DNA of 64,000 bases from Pachypanchax playfairii (lineage: Eukaryota > Chordata > Actinopteri > Cyprinodontiformes > Aplocheilidae): positions 1,685,216 through 1,749,215 of the forward strand of contig SSNP01000042.1 in assembly GCA_006937955.1 (NCBI GenBank), read 5' to 3'. The translations under genes and the position numbers were made by a program. The notes under the pieces were generated by a model. The model had not been told where the DNA came from, made no database searches, and was given only the letters and a program-made list of their open reading frames with translations. Positions 20,601 through 35,600 of this stretch are shown here, in pieces. The first letter of the stretch is position 1. Every line of letters begins with the position of its first letter.

Positions 20601-23600
20601 GCAGCCTTTATTAAAAGTGCTGCATGATTGATAACCTGCCAGTCATGGGAATAATAACGACCAATCCCGTCTCTCACAACCAGCTCTGTTTCCCGCCCTC
20701 ATCCTTTATGCCCCTATCACCTCCAACACATCCACTTGCCATTGAAAACCTGTAATTGAATGAGTTTTTGTCATTATTGTGATTAATCATATTAATTTGA
20801 ACTAATTAAGAGATGGTTTGAAGTTATGACAATTAGATTAATGAAATTAGTTTTAACTTTTTTTTTTTCGTCCAACCTAATAAAAAAAGGGAAAAATCAG
20901 ACCAGAACTGTTATGAAACAGTTGGCAATCTGGATTTTGGGACTAATTGAATGTCTGATTTTATTAATGATGAAATTTATAAAAGTCCTTGAGGGGGAAA
21001 TTAACGCAGATTCAGCTGCTCAGAGTGGAAAATTAATTAAAATTCCTGGAGATATTCTTGTCATTAAAGGCACAGGCCTTACTAACCCTGGTCTCATAAC
21101 AGTCTGTGTACAGGCCCTCCACAGTGACTACATATGTTTGATATTCTTTGGTTTTCGAGGACGTCAAATAACCCTGAACAAATTTTGATGTTAAGCATCT
21201 GTCTATCACTGGCTTTTATACTGTTTAGCTTCAAACAGAATCATTTAGCCAGTTTTGGTCAAAATCTATTAATAATTCAACATTTTCTTTTAATTTCAAT
21301 AAAAATCAAATATATTTAGGTTTATTTTCTCACTCCAGGCCTGGAATAAAAGTATCTCAGTTTAAATCTCAACCATCTGGAGATAGTCACCAGCCCCAAC
21401 CAGCATCACACCCATGAGTTTGTTCACCTGGCCAGTTAATGGTTACTCTGTGTGACCTCTGTATCTGTCATCATATTGTAAGGAGAAGTCTAAAACTTTT
21501 GGTGTGATTTCTAGCATACGTGTACTTGAATATTTACTTTTAATATTGCATCATAAAAGACTGGACTTAACTTTTTGTTGCCATCAAGTGAGAAAGTTAT
21601 TTTCTATGTGAGTCAAACTGTAGTTTTTTGGGTCTAATCCAAGCAATCCTTGTCCTGTTGCTCTGCCGGTGCTCATGATTGACACGCAGGTCAACCCCTG
21701 CCACTCCAGGTGCAGTGGGGGTCTGACACTTGTGTTGCATGGGCTCTGCACGCTCCTTCAGCTCTGCATATTCACCAGCCTGTCTCCCTCTCTGCAGGCC
21801 AATTCATAATTAACAGCTGTTGGCTTGTCAAGAGTGGCCCTGGCCGTGGCTCACACACATATATTTATATTCACTGTGAAGACCCCTAGCAATGGATGGA
21901 TTTCAGGGGCCATGAACCCATCTTCTTTCCCCGAATGATGGACACTTACCTGAAAGCTCAAACACAGTACATACTCAGTCAGCTTGCTCTTACCATCCCA
22001 TCTCTTTTTCTACATTTCTTTTTTTTTTTCTTCCTTCCATCCTCTTCCAGTTTTTCTCTTTCTTTGCCCCCTCCTGCTCAGCACCTTCTGCCTTCATGTC
22101 AGGAACTTTTGCATTAAGTCCAGTCCTTCTGGCTCACGAGGTGGCAATATGAAAATGAAGTGTGTGGCCACGGCTCTATTCGTTTGTCATACCTGTTTAG
22201 CTGAGGTTGAAATGTAAATATCGCTTGTGGGAGATCTCAGCTGTGATAGGCTGCTTGAAATTCTAATAAACAAGAAGCTGTCCACCTGTAATAAATGATG
22301 CCCATAAAAAAGGGTGATTCCTTGAGAAGATAAAGATTAAAAGTAATTGTTTGTGCTCACACAAAATTAATCAGATCAAAACAGGGGCAATCATTTTAAA
22401 GAGACACCAGACCCATAAAAAAAAGGTAAAGCTGTGATAAAGTATTGACTATCAGGCATGCAGTCTGGAGGTTAGCATTACAATAATATGAAGGGCCAGT
22501 ATTCATGTGGCTGGAGATAGGATTATTGCATATATTCAAAAAGAAGAAAATGTTTATGGTACATATAAGAGGTCCACAAAGACATCTGAGATACAAGGTC
22601 ATAAGCAATGGACAGTATTTGTAATAAAAAAAGGAAAAACTATGAAAAAAGTGTTATTTAAGTAATATTTGAAGACAATATAAATGATTTATGTCAGAGA
22701 CTCAATGAGCTACATTCATCATTCAATTAATTAAAAAACACAAAAAATTCTGGTGAATTACTGCATTAATTATTCATGAAAGAACAGTTACAAGGCCATC
22801 TTTGTCTACTCTCTACCTGACGGCATGCGTCTGTTCAAATTTTCACATTTGTCTAAAAACAAGTGTAACTTGAATTTGGTTTGTGATTTGTTTGTTGAGC
22901 CACAGCTGCCATCACTCCACTCAGAGCCAGCCAGGGGTGTTCCCCATACGCAGTGATCAACACACACACACACACACAGCTCGTGCCATCCAGTCTGAGG
23001 GCCCAGATATGATAGACCACCTGGAAAGACAAGAGGCAATGCAAACATGGTTATTTTCACAGCTTTGATATGCTAAACACACAAAACCCACTGCAGCCAA
23101 AGGAGCCAATTTCTGTTGCTCAGTGTTTAGCCGTGCACATGGTGAGGACATAGATGAGCTCTGTTCAGCTCATATGCACTGGCTGCGGTCCTGTGCAATG
23201 TGTTTACCGGAGCAGTGGAGAGAGACTCTGATGCTCACAAATAACACTGGAGCTCAGGTCCCACTAGTCACCTTGGAGACCATCCATAATGCATTTCAAG
23301 CATGAGGATTGTTCATATTGTGCAATAATATATGTTTACATCACAATATCTTCTCCCAACATGATTATTTTTCTCCTTCCTGCGACTGTCAAATTGTGGA
23401 AAATTTCCAGATATAATTAGAAATAATGGATCAGATTATTGAAAAAATGTAAAAGGTGCAGAGCTGCCAAACTTAAGTACTCTGAGGGTATCAAACAGAG
23501 GATATCAACAAGTCTTCCATTCATCTGTTGTCTTAATTGAGTGTGTGATGAGTGTAAGGCTTCACTGAGGGGTGTTTTATATTTTGGCAACAGTCTCGTG

Positions 23601-23820
23601 TAGTTACAGGCAAAAGATTGTGTTTAAAAGGAAACTGGAACCTAAACTCAGAGGAAGCATTTGTGTGAAACTCTTAACACCAACCAAATTCCCCACACTC
23701 TTCATTCTTGTCTGGCAGGTTGTAATGGAGTTAATTGTACAATAAAAGCTATTCTCTAAATCATTTCCTATCTGTCCATACAAGATTGATCACGGAACCA
23801 ATCCTTTCTACTGCTGTAAT
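20601..23820. other. Intergenic, no gene seen
   Basis: AT-rich segments with ATTAAT-type stretches (about 20750-21070), a CT-rich run near 22010-22075 and a short (CA)n at about 22960-22978. A GC-balanced block at 21640-21870 may be regulatory. No gene or transposon was recognised. Confidence 0.4.
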
Positions 23821-23990
23821 TTTCATATTTAATGAGCGTGACTCCAAAACTATTACACTAATTAGTCAAATCTCACATATCGGTAATGATGCTCGCAGTA
23901 ATTAATATTGTATTTAATTAAAAAATGACCCATTTCAGTGGCTTGCATGCAGGCGTCCCTGGTTGGTTTGCCTGCGGGTGGGAGGAGAAG
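23821..23990. promoter_or_regulatory. Candidate conserved noncoding element
   Basis: Contains a perfect 10-bp palindrome ACTAATTAGT at 23857-23866, TATTACAC just before it, and further TAATTAATATT and TTTAATTAAA cores within 70 bp. This is a clustered homeodomain-type motif array. Function and conservation are inferred. Confidence 0.35.
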
Positions 23991-24989
23991 TTATAGATGA
24001 GCGTATTTGAGGGGGGGGGGTGGGGGTTGGGCTGGTAGACAGGACAGTGTAGATGGATAGGGAGCTAGATGAGATGGGGAGAAGAAGGGTAGACAGGTGT
24101 AGATGCTCCTAGTCACTCTCTGTCTTGCTGTGCGTTTGCACATTTTCACTTTCCAGCAGCATATGTTTGTGTGGTTAGCATGTGCTCAAAACCCCCTCTT
24201 CCTCTCACTGGAGGGAGCAAGCCTATGTGATTTATGTGGGGCCCCTGTTCCACTGTGCATACACTGGAAAATCTCCAGTTTACACAAGAATTGCCTGAAA
24301 AATGAGATCTGTGACTACATTCTTTTCATTAGCGGCTTACGCTAGCGTGGAGCCCAGGAGCCTCTGAGCTCCTAATGATGCGCGTGCAGGCCCGTATAGT
24401 TTCCCAGCTGCTCTCAGGATCTCATTACCTGCAACATTCATGTCACAAACACTTTTATTTAATTTCCACCACAATTAAAAAAGGAAAACAGCAGAAGTTC
24501 ACATAAAACAGCAGCTTCAGGCAGCCGAGAACAATGAGCTCAATAACCCAAACAAAACCACCAAAACACATTCTGATGTTTGGCCATAAAAAGAAAATTT
24601 AAACAGCTACAGCCTATTTTGAAATTGTATCCCATACAATTTAGAGAGCCTCTAGAGAGGAAATGATTTTATGATAGATGTAGTATGATGCAATTTTATT
24701 ACCAAGGGACTGACTTCACAAATGCACACTAAGAAAAGAAAACCTATCCATGTCTATCAGTGCAGTGACAGATACTCTCTTCTTGTGGTCCATACGCCTG
24801 CACTCCTGCAAACACAAAAACAACAGTCAATCTCTCTTATAGGATATGAACATGCAAAGACCAGTCACTTTCCCTACGTCTCTCCCTCCTCCTCCCCACC
24901 TCTTCAGCCATCAGTAACAAACAATGATGCTCTCATTCCAGGCAGCAGTTCAGTTCTCTTATCTAAATAAGATTTAGCCCTCATTTAAA

Positions 24990-25760
24990 CAGGGCCTCCA
25001 TCAGTTCGGAGAGATGGCAGAGGAATAGTCAGCGGGATAGAAGACCTAGGGCACCTCGTTTTATCTTTATTTATGTCTCTATGCTTCGCTCTTTTCCGAG
25101 CAGCAGGACTGGGTGTGCACATACCACCGCTGAGACGCACTCAACAATGTAATTGGGGTGATGAAAAATTATAGTGATTGGGGGCATTGCCTCTCTCCCT
25201 TTTACCCCCTTTTGCTGCCCTGTGCTCCCCCAGTCTTCACCCTCTCCACCTAAAACACCCTCACCCCTCTCTGCTTGCCTCACCCCCCCCCACCTTACCC
25301 CTCATCCCCAACCAGTAATAACATCTCCGGACCCATCTGTCACCATCTAATGTGACAAAGTTTTTATCGCATGTATTAAGGCGGCCAGATTAAAAAGTAA
25401 ATACGGCAATCTCACCAGGCCCCTGCGCTGGCAGGTTATGGCGCATTTCACGGTGGCCTGAGCACCTCATCAGTGTTCCGCCGCCTGTGCCCCTGGCAGG
25501 AAAACAAACAGGCCCCGAGGGAGCACAGCCTGGGGGGTGAGGGGATTGTAGTGGGGTTGTGAGTGGGTTGCTGGTTGCTTGGCTGCAGGGGGGGGAATGG
25601 AAGGGAAATAGGAGGTGCAAGTGAAGGCACAGGAGGAATGGGGTTAAGGAGATGTTAACAGATACCATTAATGTTATATGTCTTCTTCCCCATGAGGTAG
25701 ACAGCCACTTGTATTGCCTCGTTGTTTCCGCCATATTTTCTTCTCCTGATCTCCATGGGT
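24990..25760. promoter_or_regulatory. Candidate conserved noncoding cluster
   Basis: Three patches of high-complexity, GC-balanced sequence lie at about 25010-25190, 25310-25550 and 25650-25745, separated by C-rich low-complexity stretches. Motifs such as CAGATTAAAAAG, CCATTAATG and ACCATCTAATGTGAC occur. The 168-codon minus frame over part of it (25390-25896) matches no family that I know. Confidence 0.35.
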
Positions 25761-26029
25761 TAAAAGTAAGAAAGAGAAAGAAAAACTGTACGAAAAATGA
25801 TGGTGGAAGGCCAACATGACCAAGTAGGAAAACCCAAGATCTTAGCTTTTTGAATTTCTCAGCACTGAACAAACAAAAGAGCTTAATTAGATGCAAACTC
25901 CTCTAAATACCAGGCTCTGACCAGGTGATTTATCTGCAGTGTGACTCCCAGTCATCCTCTTCCTCCCTTCATCTCTTTCCACCCATGGTCAGTAGCTTGC
26001 TACTAAAGTAGAGTGTTTTCCATCTGTCC

Positions 26030-26700
26030 CATCCAGTTCTGCAGTCAGGAGGAACAAACTGTGGCTCTCAATGCGGCGGCTGGCAGATGGGGAACTGAAT
26101 GCAGTGTGCCTGTCAGATTAGCTCCTGTAATGGCTCATTTGGGCTCCTATGAGGAGATATTAGCACATGTGTTCGATACGTCTGTGCCGAACTCTACCAG
26201 GAGAATCCTTCATAAACACAAAATTCTCAACTCAGGAGTCATCTTAGTAAGGGAGACCAAGTGCAACAGAGCGGGGACTTTTGCAGAAATGTAACATTAT
26301 TACAAAATTAATACAACATCCAATGTAGAAGACCCTGAACAGTAATTCAAAGCATAAAAAAGTGATGTTTCCTTGTGTCCCATTCATACTGCTCATAATG
26401 AAGTGGCCAAGGCTGCTTTGAATAAAGCCTTAATGAATCTCAGTGGCAGCAGGCTTGGCAGAGAAGCCGACAGAACAGGGTGCAGAGATTGTCAGCAGAG
26501 CACCTGGGATAGCCAGGCTGCGTGGCGGGCTGCATGGCTGACAGCCTGGTTGCTGACAGCACCATGACAGGTCAGTGTCTGTGCCGGAGCACTATCTGTA
26601 GCCTCCTCCAGAGGGAGAGCCGGCTAACATGTGTAGCTGTCTCTCTGCCTGTCATTAGGGGCTGCTTAGCGAGAAGGCCCAAAGCGCCACTCTAGCTTGC
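26030..26700. promoter_or_regulatory. Candidate conserved noncoding cluster
   Basis: Two adjacent high-complexity blocks (about 26035-26290 and 26385-26700), richer in G+C than the surrounding desert, with TGACAG/CTGTCA (MEIS/TGIF-type) hexamers repeated many times and ATTA cores. Several frames are open by chance. No coding homology was recognised. Confidence 0.3.
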
Positions 26701-28390
26701 AATTAACTTTGCGTGATGCTGGTTGTGACAGACAGTGGACAGTGTGGGATGGTGTCAGGCCAACAGCGAGGACAGGGCAGCCGTTGTGCAACTTCCATCC
26801 ACAACAGATGCTAGTTCAGGTGCCTGGGACCTCGATGTCACTGACCATTCTCATTGCCGCCATACTTTACAGACCTGAGATGGCACTTGGACAAAGACCA
26901 GGAAATTCAAAGGTAGTAGACACTTTGTACATGCCTCATTCTGCATATTGTATTAAAGGAGCTGCAAAGGCTTTTACAGTGCAGTTTAACAGGCAACATA
27001 CATGCATAGGTCAACAATGTCATGTGATACTTTAAGGACGTTTTTCAGTCAGCTTGCACTAAAACTCTGATCAACAGCTTTTAAAAAGACAGTGATTTGC
27101 ATCCAGTCTTCCAATGCCTTGTTTCTTCCATGTTTGTGCACGAGAGAGAGATTGTGTTGAGTGTGATGCACTGACAGGTTGCTAATGTCTCCCATCCACT
27201 CCACACTGAAGGTGGAGGACATCCCTGGTGCTGAAAAGGCCAGGGCCAAACACTTAAGAGTCAATTCACCAGAAAGAAACCCACCAAAAAAGGTCAAGTG
27301 AACACATTACTGCGTTCAGCAAGGAACACACCGGCTTTACGGGGCGGAAGAAATCAATTCATAATCTCCTAACTGAAGGTTTTTCTGTGTGAGGGCCAGT
27401 GTTGGCTTTATGTGTCTCTTTGTAGATGTGTGCATCACAGAGTGATTTTATTGAATGACCTATTGAGGATCTGGTCACAAAAACACACTGTAGCTACAAC
27501 ACTCCTGAGAGTTGCACTGAGAATCTAAATAGCACACTTAAGGTACTTGTCTCACAGGTTTTGACTGAAATACCACAAGAGTAGAAAGACGTGATCACAG
27601 ATGCTTTCAAAGGTTTGAAAAATATATTTTAGTCACAGTAATATAACACACCCATGTGCACAGTGCAAAAGGGGACTATCTAATAAAGCCCTCACAGATT
27701 CTGTTTTTTTTTTCCCTACAACACCTTGGTATTTCTGCCAGGTGGCGATCTATCACTGATTCCTGCTGCCATTGTGATCAGATATGTGAATGACCTCTCA
27801 TTAAGTCAAATGCAGTAGATTAATCAGGGCCAGTGGGTGCTGTTCAGGAGCAAGATGGGAGAAGGGGGAGACACGTGATGACTGGGGTATGAAATGAGAT
27901 TGAGAGAAGGAGGAGGAAAGGAACTTAAAGACAGAAGAAAGAAATGGATCATCCTGCTGACTGCTGAGGCAGTAGAAGGTGAGAGCAGGGGCAGCAAATG
28001 AGTATGCATACTATGCTACATTTACTGATATCCTTGATTCGCTCCAATTTATGTGATTGTGCACACAAGCACCATATGGAACATACTATATGCAACATAA
28101 TACATTCATTCATTTTTTCTACTCAAGACTTTGCTCTGTTTAACAAAGCTAAAAGAAAGAATAGTTTTTCATTATTCATTGGCTTGTGCGAAGCCTCTTA
28201 CTGATCACACAGGTTTTTCTCCTTGTATGTTAGTGACTGCCTAAAAATGGATGTTGTTGAACGCAAAAATCAGGCTGTAAGTTTCTACATTTTAACTTTG
28301 TGATAGATTATTTTTTTCTTGCTTTTCATCAGTTGGGTTTCAGCTAACAACTGTGATATTTTATGTCTATTGAAGTTGTGTTCTCTTTGT
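26701..28390. other. Intergenic, no gene seen
   Basis: Mixed-composition desert sequence. Short open frames lie on both strands, without splice support. No RNA gene or recognisable repeat until the LINE remnant that starts near 28400. Confidence 0.4.
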
Positions 28391-28394
28391 AGCA

Positions 28395-31400
<3,006 letters not shown>

Positions 31401-34400
31401 TTTAATATTTTACCTGCTTATTTCCCCCAACTGAAGCTGCTTCCTGTCAAAGGGGCAATAGTAGGATCAATGAGAACCTTGTCTGAGCAGGGTAAGGTCC
31501 TGGCAGAGGTCAACCACTGATTGACATGAGCTTTGCTTTCAGCTGCAGCAAAATAGATCCACGCCACTCTAACCACACCGTCTTGCAATTAACAATACTT
31601 GCTTGATTTTGCATGAGAGTGTGCTGGTATGTTCAGTCACAGAGGGGTTAAGGACCAGTAGCAGAATGCACACACATCTACCAAACACAAAACCATACAC
31701 AAAAATGCTAAGAACCACTGCTGACAAAGAGAGAGTAAGAAAGAAAGAGATATCAAGTGTAGTAATCAAAATGAAAAATGGGTCTCCAGCTACTTTAAAC
31801 AAGAGCTAATTTATCACCAGAAAGTACGGATAAGTAGCCGAGTTGTTGCCGTTCAGTAAGTACCCGTTCTGCACCAAATTATTCCACCCCTGCCTCCATG
31901 CAACCATAAATCATACACTTCCACACATCTTTTCCTATTAGCAGCTATGCTAGGCATGGGCGCGTGCTTAGCTACCAAACGCAGACTAATAGGCTACAAC
32001 TTTTAATTTTGAGAATGCAACTCCCCCCTTCATTGTTTCCCACCTCCAATCACTCATGTTCTGGGCACACCCACATCCCACGACTGCTCTTCACAGCACA
32101 ACATTATCACACACAGGAATATTACACAATAATGTTTATTACCTGACACCAGCCAGTCAAGAGTCTGGCTGTAGATGTTGTCCTTCCGCATCATTAGTAG
32201 TGTGAATGGAGGGCTTTATTTTAGAGGCAGGAGCACAGCCCACCATAGTCAATAGAGCTGATCCCTTTGCTGTGTTTATATTGTTTAGTTTGCCCACAAT
32301 AAACAACTTATGCATATTCAGTTTGGTCTTTTCAGAATCCGAAATCTGGCTTAAAGGAATATGTAAAGGGGTTAAATGTGTTTTCATTTAATATAAAGAT
32401 AGAAAAGGGAGAACACACAATAAAAGCCAATAACTCACAAAAAGTTCAAAGTTCACCTTTGCTAAAAACAGTTTTCTTTTTTTTTTACTTGGCTATCATG
32501 TTCATGGATTTTTTTTTCTGCATGAGCAAAATCTTTCAGTGCTACTAAATATACCTACTGTATGTGAAGTAATGCATCAGATTGCCAGAACACCCTCCTG
32601 CAGGAAACCGGACATCACTTCTTAAATAATTCTTCAGAGCACCACAAAAACTATCTAAATGCATACATCAAGTGCTTTTCAAAACAACAAAACAATAAGC
32701 AGTAAAAAAAAATTCACAACACACACTTGTGAGTATTGCTAGGAAGTCTTATAGAAGACAGCAGCACCAGCCCCAGTCAAACGCTAAAGGGACGTTATGG
32801 GTGATGGATGGAGTCTTTGACTTCCAGTAGAAGTGGCATGATGGCCAGGCGTCTCTCTGAAGTGCTCGGCTCACATTGCGACCAAATCCTGTTATGTCCC
32901 TGTTTTATTGTGGTGACAGCATGAGGAATGCTTGGTTTTGTTCTCCCTACTGTTGCTATCCATCATCTGTGGAGAAAGAGAACGAGAGCACAGTGACACT
33001 TTGCTTTCCACCTCTAATCCTCGCCAACACACACACACCTTTCCTTTCCTTCTCCTCTTCCTTTCTGTGTTGAGACATCTTGTCTTTACCGAAGCAGTGG
33101 TCATCACCATCTATACACTTACTGTTAAAATATCACTACTACTTTATAAACATGTCATTTCAGAGGATTTTACTTTTTTAGGCACATGAGAGAACAGAAG
33201 AAGAGGTATGTGCTGCAGCTCCATTCGCAAACACTTAGCTCATGAAGGCAGCCCACCCCCTCCCTAAATCAATCTACTACTTAAAGGCGGATGTAATTTG
33301 AGCTCAGTCAATGTGCTTGGTGTTGAAAGCATCCTGCCTGGTTTTTCTAACCTCAAGAAAAAAAAAAAAAACACTAATGTCCAAGCATCTAATTAAAGCT
33401 TGAGTCTCACTTGATCACATTCTGGAGCAGTCAAAGGGTATGAGGATAAAATAGTTTAATTACCCACCCCAAAACACACACACACCCACACCTACACACA
33501 CACACTTAAACATGGTTGAAGCTAATATTTAATTACAAAACAAACAGAAAATCAAAGCCTTGGATTCCAATCATGATCAATGAAGCAGCGCCTGCCCTTA
33601 TATTGTAATAGGAGGGAAAACTCCCAGCTTATATTGCCACATAAAAGACACATAATTAGTCAAACGTAATTAGCAGAACATTACACAATTATCAGGCTGC
33701 AGAGCAATGTCTTTCATGCTTGTGAGGGGAAAAATCAAGGAGACGTTTTATCAACAAGCACATTTTTCTGGTGCATTTAGGAGGCGTTTAGATTCCGGAT
33801 GTTATTACCGTACATCAAATTTACAAATATATTTTCTTCCGTTTGTTTAGAATGAAATCACTTTTAAAGGTTTCTGCTTGGAAAAAAAAGGAAAGCTCTA
33901 GTATTGTTATCACTGTTATTGTGGAAGCATACATGATGCTGTTAAGCTGCCTAACAAGTATCCTAGACCTGAGTCTCCATCATAGGTGTGTCAGTGTGTA
34001 TCACTCAAGCTTGAGTGTTGAGATCCTATCTCATAAAGAGGCTTATAAATGTACAACTATCTCACGTCTCATAAAGGAGCACACTGATTTATTTCTATTG
34101 ATCAACTGCCCGTGAGCGAGACAGTCGTGTAATGGAAATCAACACTCCCTCACAGTCAAAGCAGTCTGACTGGGCAGAGACACGTGCACACGAGTCGTCT
34201 GTGGGATTAAACAGTTTAAAAAAAAATGTAATTATGCAAGATATATCAAGCTTCGTGTGAAAGTAACTCTGTGAGAGGAGATGCAGGGTGTACTTCAGGG
34301 CGTCCGGGGGACAGGTGGACGTACAGAAACACATGAATATTGCAAACAACACAAGTGCTTGATCCATTCCAAACTTTGGCAAGCTTCTAAAAAAACAAGA

Positions 34401-35190
34401 GGAGTAAACTGACACCCAAGTTTACTAAATGCTTATGTGACATCACAGCTGACCAGTGGTAGACATTGACCCTCAACCTGTCTCTGTGTGGTGCCCCAAA
34501 GGTGTCATAAATGCTGGGCTGGGAGCTTTGCTGGGGATGACAGAGTGCCAGGCGCTCTCCCACCAGGACCTCATTTCCCCTTGTGAAAATGGATAGCACG
34601 TTCAAAGCGTAGCTTAGTTTAAAATGCAAAATGTGGACATTATCTGGCACGGAGATTCAGCGGCATCCATCACGCTATGCTAATGCAGCCCAATGGTTAA
34701 GATATTCTAATGTAAGCCACCCTGGAGATGTAGAGGAATTAACACAAACAGAGCAGGGCAGCGGGAACACAGTGGGGTCAGGAGATAGGACAGGGGAGCT
34801 ACTGGTGAGACAGGCACTGCCACACACACTAACACACACACACATACAGGTTCCAATAAAATCAAGTGCACAAGCAGACATTCATTTATGCACACACCCC
34901 ATCCATAAACATATATGCATTTGTAAGCACTCTGAGATGATCATTTCTGGTGTCGAAAGCAGCTGAGGATTAGATTTCAAACTTATAACCTTTTTTATTC
35001 CAACAATTAGGTGTGTGACTCGTTCTTGCAGCCATATCCAATTCCTTCCCCATTCACATGTTTTCTCCCCAGCTGGAGTAATGTTTCCATTCAGCAGTAG
35101 TTCTCCCTGTTTGGGGGTTTTCAGAGTCCCAGTAGAGTTCCTTTCCTCGGCTCTACAGCTCTCCTGGCAGCCCCGTCCCAGTCTCCTGCT
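31401..35190. other. Intergenic, no gene seen
   Basis: Desert sequence with short (CA)n runs (about 33028-33039 and 33474-33504) and short poly-A runs. A perfect DR1 repeat of AGTTCA lies at 32443-32455. Blocks at 33590-33790 and 34640-34800 have enhancer-like texture. No coding or RNA gene was recognised. Confidence 0.4.
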
Positions 35191-35209
35191 CTGCCTGCCA
35201 GAGCTGCAA

Positions 35210-35600
35210 GGGAAGGCATTATTATCATTATATTAATGTGACATTAATTGCTTTTACTTTTTCACTCCATTAAGTGTGCTCTATCTCTTTGGGAGCCTGG
35301 CCAGATGGTTTATCACTTCCCGAGCTGTTGGTAACACCATTAATGGGCTAAGACACTGGGCTATAAAATAATTGTGCCGCAGTGTTGGAAATGTTCATCG
35401 TGCTAATTGAAAAGTAATTGCGGAGGTATAGTGCAACTGTCATGTCATAAAAAGCCTGTCATAGGCGAGGAGACATGCTTTCTTGTAAAAAAGCTTTTGT
35501 TTGCAGTCCACCGAGTGGTCAGAGCAGTGAGGGAACGGCCCTTTATGCTAAATATTAACACGGGCAACGACCCATTAAAAACATCATTCTTCCATTGACT
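35210..35600. promoter_or_regulatory. Candidate conserved noncoding element
   Basis: About 390 bp of high-complexity sequence with closely packed homeodomain-type cores (ATTAATGTGACATTAATTGC, CACCATTAATGGGC, GCTAATTGAAAAGTAATTGC) and a TTTATGCTAAATATTAA octamer-like stretch. It is one of the most enhancer-like patches in the desert. Conservation was not tested. Confidence 0.4.

Noticed and set aside
25390..25896. 168-codon minus frame as a gene
   Set aside because: Low-complexity Pro/Ser content, no domain, no splice or promoter context; treated as part of a candidate noncoding element.
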